In this document: in pieces, positions 13,248 through 17,724 of the stretch
How positions within the stretch are numbered: position 1 is the stretch's first letter
Layout: each line of letters opens with the position of its first letter
DNA from: Candidatus Omnitrophota bacterium
Lineage (GTDB): Bacteria > Omnitrophota > Gorgyraeia > 2-01-FULL-45-10
Direction of reading: 5' to 3'
Length of the DNA stretch: 17,724 bases
Assembly (NCBI GenBank): GCA_026387115.1
Contig: JAPLMI010000209.1
Span: 1-17,724 of the forward strand
The notes under the pieces: generated by a model
Database searches by the model: none
Told to the model about the DNA's origin: nothing
What the model saw: the letters and a program-made list of their open reading frames with translations, nothing else
Position numbers and translations under genes: made by a program

Positions 13248-13410
13248 TCTTCGGTTCTTTTTTGGCCTTTTCCAGGCAGATCTTGAAATAATTGCAGACA
13301 GGGCAGCAGATATTCTCCTCGCCCTTCTCGCCCCTGTACCATTTCGTCTCGCAGGTCCAGTATATGTGGCAAGTTTCGCAGCAGTTAATCTTACTCTGGT
13401 TCATGTTCAT
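13240..13410 (-). CDS. 56-residue protein with two CCxxC-x5-C units
   Basis: I choose the ATG at 13410 (complement) because the longer frame from 13437 starts inside the promoter. GAAAGG lies just before it, and a second ATG follows two codons later. The 56-aa protein has eight cysteines in two equal half-sites: C10-C11-x2-C14-x5-C20 and C35-C36-x2-C39-x5-C45. They are joined by an aromatic/charged linker (ETKWYRGEKGEENI) and followed by a Lys-rich tail. No known family is recognised; zinc or an iron-sulfur cluster are the likely ligands. Its 3' end overlaps the MFS stop by 8 nt on the other strand. Confidence 0.7.
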   Translation of the reverse strand: MNMNQSKINCCETCHIYWTCETKWYRGEKGEENICCPVCNYFKICLEKAKKEPKTK

Positions 13411-13425
13411 CGCCTTTCGGTCCTT

Positions 13426-13454
13426 AAGATACAACATCCCTGTTGCGTTGTCAA
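13426..13454 (-). promoter_or_regulatory. Promoter of the Cys-rich mini-protein gene
   Basis: On the minus strand a perfect TTGACA (13454-13449), a 17-nt spacer and TATCTT (13431-13426). It supports the start codon at 13410 and shows that the gene has its own transcription. Confidence 0.7.
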
Positions 13455-13469
13455 CAAAAATGAATTGAA

Positions 13470-13991
13470 ATGAAAAACAAACTCATACTTGCGGCATATG
13501 TCGCGCTCATCTACAGCACGCTTTCCATCACACCCAATTTTTCCGAGTTACTTTCAGGAATTTTGGGGAAAAATTTCAACCCGGCCGTGAATATTTTTAT
13601 CATATCAGCCGTAATAACGGTGACAGGGCTCTTTTACGGCAAGATCAAAACAAAGGGGCCGGGTTTTTACTTAAAAGTCGCCGCGGTGCTCTTCCTATAT
13701 CTCTTCTTTATCTTCAGGTGGACCGAGATCCCCGCCGAAAAACTGCATCTTCTCGAATATGGATTTTTGAGCTGCCTTGTGCTTAAGGTTGTAAGCAATG
13801 TACGTTCACGCATGAGACAATATTTATACGCGGCGCTTATTGTCGGCGCGATCGGCTGCGTCGACGAACTTATTCAGAAGTTCCTTCCTAACAGGGTTTG
13901 CGACCCGAAGGATATGGCGCTGAATTTTATAAGCGGTATTCTGGGGCTCGCGCTGATAGATATTTTGAACAGCCGAAAGGCGCGGACATGA
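13470..13991 (+). CDS. VanZ-like membrane protein
   Basis: The protein has 173 aa with about four to five membrane helices (about 5-20, 42-58, 70-86, 118-132, 152-165). The VanZ-like signature is present: EKLHLLEYGFLSCLV in the middle and CVDELIQKFLPNRVCDPKDMALNFISGILG near the end. VanZ of the vancomycin cluster gives low-level teicoplanin resistance, but most family members are of unknown envelope function. No Shine-Dalgarno is visible before ATG 13470. The stop overlaps the next ATG (ATGA), so the VanZ and FMN-binding proteins are translationally coupled and probably work at the same membrane. Confidence 0.85.
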   Translation: MKNKLILAAYVALIYSTLSITPNFSELLSGILGKNFNPAVNIFIISAVITVTGLFYGKIKTKGPGFYLKVAAVLFLYLFFIFRWTEIPAEKLHLLEYGFLSCLVLKVVSNVRSRMRQYLYAALIVGAIGCVDELIQKFLPNRVCDPKDMALNFISGILGLALIDILNSRKART

Positions 13992-14398
13992 AGAGTTTTT
14001 TAAAATACGCGTTTATTGTCACGCTGGCCGCCGGCGCTGTCTTTTTTACGTATACTGATGCCTATGGCGCGGACCGTGAGATTAAGGCGTGCGCAAACGG
14101 TTATCGGGGCCCGATAAATATGCTCATAACGATCGATTCCGAAGATAAGATTAGCAAGATCAAGATCCTGGAGCATAACGAGACCGAAGGCGTGGGCGCG
14201 CGGATCTGCGAGCAGGGTTTTTTAGATCAGTTCAGGGGAAAGACCGCCGACGAGGTTGTTGCGCGAAAAGGCGTCGACGCGATCACGGGAGCGACCATTT
14301 CATCCAACGCCGTTATAGAAGCGGCAGGAATTGCGGTAAAAGAATACTTATCTCGGCATCCATCCAAGCTGCGCGACGAGGAGAAGATGCGCCAATAG
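13988..14398 (+). CDS. Exported FMN-binding domain protein (RnfG/NqrC-like)
   Basis: The protein has 136 aa from ATG 13988, overlapping the VanZ stop. A signal or anchor helix spans 5-27 (ending AYGA). An FMN_bind domain spans about 35-120, with GYRGPINMLITID and the end motif DAITGATISSNAV. This matches the flavinylation consensus, so T103 is the expected residue for covalent FMN attached by an ApbE-type transferase. Such domains carry electrons on the outer face of the membrane (Rnf, Nqr, extracellular electron transfer chains). No ApbE or Rnf subunits are in the window. The final 51 nt overlap the end of the convergent permease gene. Confidence 0.9.
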   Translation: MKSFLKYAFIVTLAAGAVFFTYTDAYGADREIKACANGYRGPINMLITIDSEDKISKIKILEHNETEGVGARICEQGFLDQFRGKTADEVVARKGVDAITGATISSNAVIEAAGIAVKEYLSRHPSKLRDEEKMRQ

Positions 14399-15739
14399 AA
14401 GGCCCGGTATCGCCACCGCGACGCCAACCTTAAACCATTCGAAGAAAGTTACAAGCCCGAGTTTTCGTTTTTCCATCAGTCCGACCGCCACTATATTTGC
14501 CGTGCTTCCTATTATCGTCAGGTTTCCGAGTATGGTCGAGCCGAATAAGATCGACCACCATAACGGGAAGATATTGACGTCCATAGCGCCTATATCTTTT
14601 ATGATCGGGACGAACGTCGCCACGGCAAGCACGTTATCCATGACCGATGTGAGCGCGCCGCTCGTCCAGATGCAGAGGCCCATCAGCTTAGGCACGCTAT
14701 TTCCCGCCAGCTCTATTATCCTCTCGGCAAATACACCTGTAATGCCCTGGTATTTCAGCGTGCCCACCGACGCGAAAAGGAACAGGAAGAAGGAGAGTGT
14801 CCACCAGTCAACGCGCTTCTCGACGATATTACGCGCCTCGCTTTTTGCCATCAATAAGACGGCGGCCGCCCCCGCAAGCGCCATGCCTAAAAGCATCGTG
14901 TTTTTTGTAAGGCCGAATAGATGCTCTATCTGGGCATGGAATACGAGGCCAAGGACGACGAGCGCGAATATTGCCCCGGATATGTGAACGTTTTTAGGTG
15001 TGGCGGCCTTTTCGGGCGAGAGTATCCCGGCATCGATATCTTTTTTATGTTTATCCATCGCCTGACGAAGTTTATCTATATCCTTCCTGTAATATATGAA
15101 GAGCAGGCCTATTGTCGCTATCAAAACTATGATTGATATCGGCGTAGCCCACCTGATGAAGTCCATAAATCCGAGGCCGCTTCTCAAGGCTATTATGATG
15201 CCGATAGGATTGCCGACCACAGTCGCGCTTGAGCCTATATTCGTGGCAAAGACCACCATTATGACAAAAGGCACCGGATTTAGTTTATATCTGGAGGTTA
15301 TATTGAGCATTGCCGCGGCCATGAAGAGGACGGATGTAACCTCGTCCACGAGAGCCGCCGAAACGGCGGAGGCGACTAGTATCAGCACAAGAAGCCTCCT
15401 GCCGTGCATGCCGACAAGCACGATAAGCTTATTCATAAGGTGTTCGAAGAACTTATTCTCCTCAAGGAATCCCACCACTATCATCATCCCGATAAGGAAC
15501 AGCACTATGTCGAGGCCGGCAAATTCTATTATGTGGGGAACGTCGAGAAGCCCGGTGGACAGAAGAAACGCGACGCCTAAAAAGGCGAAGGCGAGGCGAT
15601 GCTGCCAGAAAAAGATGGCGCCGAAGAAGATGGACGAAAATCCCGCTATGGAAGCCAATTGCTCAGGCGATAATCCCAAAGAAGACGCCGCTATTACCGT
15701 CACGACTATGGAGAATATATAGAAGAACGCGTTTCTCAT
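14348..15739 (-). CDS. ArsB/NhaD-superfamily ion permease
   Basis: The protein has 463 aa with about 11-12 membrane helices in two inverted halves, each with a re-entrant signature. The first half shows ALVDEVTSVLFMAAA and ATNIGSSATVVGNPIG (about 150-185). The second half shows TSVMDNVLAVATFVPI and GSTILGNLTIIGSTANIV (about 375-430). The paired GSxATxxGNP/GSTAN motifs are the hallmark of the citrate/arsenite/NhaD group. Members move sodium against protons, arsenite or carboxylates; the E/D-rich VDEVTS signature is nearest to NhaD-type antiporters, but the ion is not certain. It is convergent to the FMN-binding gene and overlaps it by 51 bp. Confidence 0.87.
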   Translation of the reverse strand: MRNAFFYIFSIVVTVIAASSLGLSPEQLASIAGFSSIFFGAIFFWQHRLAFAFLGVAFLLSTGLLDVPHIIEFAGLDIVLFLIGMMIVVGFLEENKFFEHLMNKLIVLVGMHGRRLLVLILVASAVSAALVDEVTSVLFMAAAMLNITSRYKLNPVPFVIMVVFATNIGSSATVVGNPIGIIIALRSGLGFMDFIRWATPISIIVLIATIGLLFIYYRKDIDKLRQAMDKHKKDIDAGILSPEKAATPKNVHISGAIFALVVLGLVFHAQIEHLFGLTKNTMLLGMALAGAAAVLLMAKSEARNIVEKRVDWWTLSFFLFLFASVGTLKYQGITGVFAERIIELAGNSVPKLMGLCIWTSGALTSVMDNVLAVATFVPIIKDIGAMDVNIFPLWWSILFGSTILGNLTIIGSTANIVAVGLMEKRKLGLVTFFEWFKVGVAVAIPGLLLAHLLLVAQLGWMPR

Positions 15740-15745
15740 GCAGCT

Positions 15746-15774
15746 ATATTAACACACCGCATGAGACATGACAA
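15746..15774 (-). promoter_or_regulatory. Promoter of the permease gene, apparently leaderless
   Basis: On the minus strand TTGTCA (15774-15769), a 17-nt spacer and TAATAT (15751-15746). Only 6 nt separate the -10 box from the ATG at 15739, so the transcript should start at or next to the start codon. No Shine-Dalgarno is seen. Confidence 0.55.
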
Positions 15775-15784
15775 TATTTTTTTG

Positions 15785-15813
15785 TTGAGGAAATCGGGTT
15801 TTAGTTATATAGT
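15785..15813 (+). promoter_or_regulatory. Promoter of the thioredoxin gene
   Basis: TTGAGG (15785-15790), a 17-nt spacer and TATAGT (15808-15813). The inverted repeat at 15844 would lie in the 5' leader of the mRNA. Confidence 0.45.
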
Positions 15814-15843
15814 ATATGTGTTTAATACATAACCTAAATATTT

Positions 15844-15892
15844 AACCTCGTAGGTTACCTATCAGTTTACCGTGAAGGTAACCTACGAGGTT
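15844..15892. repeat. 17-bp perfect inverted repeat upstream of the thioredoxin gene
   Basis: AACCTCGTAGGTTACCT (15844-15860) and its exact complement (15876-15892) surround a 15-nt loop. The right arm ends a few bases before the AAGGAG ribosome binding site. The arm core ACCTCGTAGGT has the same form as ACCTCCGAGGT in the repeat before trxB (4008-4051). Confidence 0.8.
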
Positions 15893-15904
15893 GACAAGGA
15901 GATC

Positions 15905-17724
15905 ATGGTAGAGTTAACCGAAACCAATTTTGAAACCGAGGTGCTGAAATCGGACAAGCCGGTGCTTGTTGATTTTTGGGCGCCCTGGTGTATGCCGTGC
16001 AAGATCATCGCGCCGAGCGTAGAGGAACTGGCGAAAGAATTCCACGGAAAACTGAAGGTCCTGAAACTGAATGTCGACGAATCTCCCGACATAGCGACGA
16101 AGTTTTCGATATTCAACATCCCCACCCTCGTCTTATTTAAAGGCGGCCAGGAAGTCTCGCGCATGGCGGGTGTCAATTCAAAAGAAGACCACTCATTTCC
16201 CTCCAACGCCGTAAATTACTGCCTCCGCGAAGCCGGCATCTCCATAAAAGAAGTCGATTGCGTAGCCTTCTACGACAAGCCTTTTATCAAATTCGAAAGG
16301 ATCCTCGAAACCTATATCGCCTATGCCCCTTTCGGGATAAGGTCTTTCATCAAAGCGGTGCCATTATGGTTGAAGAAAAAATTGTGGATGAAGGAATTGA
16401 TAAAGAAGGAATTGGGGTACGATGGATTAATGGTATTTCCCGAACATCACGAATCCCACGCGGCGAGCGCCTTCTTTCCGTCGCCGTATAAAGAAGCGGC
16501 GATCATCACGATGGACGGCGTGGGCGAATGGACGACGGCATCGCTCGGCGCAGGCAAAGATAATAATATATCCATAAAATCCGAGATAAGATTTCCGCAT
16601 TCGCTGGGCCTTCTCTATTCCGCGTTTACCTACTATACCGGGTTCAAAGTGAACTCGGGCGAATACAAGGTGATGGGGCTGGCGCCCTACGGCAAGCCGG
16701 TCTTTAAAGATCTGATCCTGCGTGAGCTGATAGATTTAAAAGCCGACGGCTCTTTCAAGCTCAACATGAAATATTTCAATTACTGCGTCGGCCTCACCAT
16801 GACGAACTCGAAGTTCCACAGGCTTTTTGGCGGGCCGCCGCGAAGGCCGGAGTCGAAACTGACCCAGCGCGACATGGATATCGCCTCATCTATTCAGGAG
16901 GTTACGGAAGAGGTGATGCTTGCGATGGCGAAACACGCCAGGAAAACCACCGGCAGGGACTACCTTGTCCTGGCGGGCGGCGTCGCGTTAAATTGCGTCG
17001 GGAACGGAAGGATCCTGCGGGAGGCCGGATTTAAGGATATATGGATCCAGCCGGCGGCAGGCGACGCGGGCGCGGCTTTGGGCGCGGCGCTCTTTACCTG
17101 GTATCAGTATTTGGGCAACAAACGGAATACCGATAATGTTAACGATTTTCAGAAAGGGTCTCTCATCGGCCCGGAATATAGTAACGACCAGATAGCGGAA
17201 TTCCTGAAAGCCAGGAGTGCTCCCTATACAATACTAAAGGATGATGAGATTCCCGCGAAAATAGCGGATCTCATCGCCGCGGAAAAGGTTATAGGATGGT
17301 TTGAAGGCCGGATGGAGTTCGGGCCGCGCGCGCTAGGCGCCCGCTCGATAATCGGAGACGCGCGCTCGCCTGAAATGCAGGAGACGATGAACCTGAAGAT
17401 AAAATTCAGGGAAAGCTTCAGGCCGTTCGCGCCGTCGGTCTTGGAGGAAAAAAGGTGCGATTATTTTGACCTGGCCTCAAAGAGTCCGTATATGCTTTTG
17501 GTAGCGCAGGTTTTAGAAGATAAACGAATAAAGTTTGGTAATCCTGAAAATAGATCACAAGGGTTCGATAAATTAAAAATAAAACGCTCGGTAATTCCGG
17601 CGGTTACACATATTGACTATTCAGCCAGAATCCAGACTATAAAAAGAGAAGACTACCCTTTATTTTATGATATGATAAACGCCTTCTATAAAAAGACAGG
17701 ATTTCCTGTAATAATAAATACGTC
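15905..17724 (+). CDS. In-frame joint ORF: thioredoxin + NodU/CmcH-type carbamoyltransferase (3' end outside the window)
   Basis: At least 606 aa with no stop; ATG 15905 follows a strong AAGGAG. Residues 1-94 are thioredoxin: VDFWAPWCMPCK with active-site C29-M-P-C32, D23, cis-proline P73 in NIPTL, and FKGG at 78-81. The last helix of thioredoxin (normally about 12-15 more residues) is missing. From about residue 95 (DHSFPSNAVNYCL) the sequence is a NodU-family O-carbamoyltransferase, with HHESHA (181-186), ITMDGVGE, GEYKVMGLAPYG, LAGGVALN, FGPRALGARSI and the closing PVIINT. Its first ~38 residues, which carry the first strands of the ATPase-like fold, are absent. The joint falls at about 16181-16190 (AAAGAAGAC). 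It is either a true deletion fusion, which is likely to damage both halves, or a sequence/assembly join. NodU enzymes transfer carbamoyl groups to sugars or antibiotics. Confidence 0.85.
   Translation, partial: MVELTETNFETEVLKSDKPVLVDFWAPWCMPCKIIAPSVEELAKEFHGKLKVLKLNVDESPDIATKFSIFNIPTLVLFKGGQEVSRMAGVNSKEDHSFPSNAVNYCLREAGISIKEVDCVAFYDKPFIKFERILETYIAYAPFGIRSFIKAVPLWLKKKLWMKELIKKELGYDGLMVFPEHHESHAASAFFPSPYKEAAIITMDGVGEWTTASLGAGKDNNISIKSEIRFPHSLGLLYSAFTYYTGFKVNSGEYKVMGLAPYGKPVFKDLILRELIDLKADGSFKLNMKYFNYCVGLTMTNSKFHRLFGGPPRRPESKLTQRDMDIASSIQEVTEEVMLAMAKHARKTTGRDYLVLAGGVALNCVGNGRILREAGFKDIWIQPAAGDAGAALGAALFTWYQYLGNKRNTDNVNDFQKGSLIGPEYSNDQIAEFLKARSAPYTILKDDEIPAKIADLIAAEKVIGWFEGRMEFGPRALGARSIIGDARSPEMQETMNLKIKFRESFRPFAPSVLEEKRCDYFDLASKSPYMLLVAQVLEDKRIKFGNPENRSQGFDKLKIKRSVIPAVTHIDYSARIQTIKREDYPLFYDMINAFYKKTGFPVIINT

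Noticed and set aside
14502..15722. Long plus-strand ORFs opposite the permease gene
   Set aside because: They mirror the permease coding strand and show no protein family features.

Overview
Overall: this is bacterial chromosomal DNA, mostly about half G+C, with short intergenic gaps, standard sigma70-like promoters and strong Shine-Dalgarno sites. The gene set points to an anaerobic or low-oxygen Gram-negative-type lineage. It includes an LptF/G-type lipopolysaccharide permease, a thioredoxin pair, a NodU-type carbamoyltransferase, an FMN-binding electron carrier, a degenerate double sensor kinase and a basic mini-protein. The style of the proteins and of the intergenic palindromes reminds me of Candidatus Omnitrophota metagenome contigs. 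That assignment is a guess from general resemblance, not a demonstrated placement.

Layout. 1-5011: tRNA-Ser(GCT), a membrane histidine-kinase-like protein with two catalytic domains, an exported-face metallophosphoesterase, an LptF/LptG permease, a 46-residue basic protein and thioredoxin reductase, which is preceded by a perfect 20-bp inverted repeat. 5014-7577: tRNA-Phe(GAA) with promoter and terminator, a Nudix hydrolase, and a 616-residue fusion of NAD(P)H-hydrate epimerase with an RlmI-type rRNA methyltransferase. 7609-7958: a small secreted protein gene with promoter and terminator. 8042-11299: an A+T-richer accessory island inside a tRNA-Thr(CGT) locus. 11314-14398: a small secreted protein, a hairpin-rich repeat, an MFS permease, a small Cys-rich protein, a VanZ-like protein and an FMN-binding lipid-face protein. 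14348-15739 (minus): an ArsB/NhaD-type permease. 15905-end: an in-frame thioredoxin/carbamoyltransferase joint ORF that runs off the window.

The most interesting region is the tRNA-Thr island. The 5' 38 nt of tRNA-Thr(CGT) occur three times (8307, 9785, 11224). Only the last copy continues into a complete tRNA. After each of the two orphan halves comes a related ~140-nt non-coding segment that starts with the same 11 bases and ends with a helically phased GCACAA-N5-GCACAA motif. Each is followed by two cargo genes and then by the next leader plus tRNA half. I read this as two tandem cassettes of nearly equal size (about 1478 and 1439 bp), each inserted just 3' of the anticodon loop and each restoring the 5' half of the tRNA. 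Neither carries a recombinase. Cassette A carries a secreted TPR protein and a small secreted protein. Cassette B carries a wHTH-nucleotidyltransferase/HEPN toxin-antitoxin pair with a double palindromic operator. A structured tRNA leader is duplicated almost identically around the whole island.

Other notable points: the thioredoxin gene and the thioredoxin reductase gene both sit behind a long inverted repeat with the same core (ACCTC..AGGT); both non-Thr tRNAs abut a small hairpin plus a shared 10-base motif; and the two protein fusions (epimerase-RlmI, thioredoxin-NodU) differ in kind, the first joining two complete modules and the second two truncated ones.
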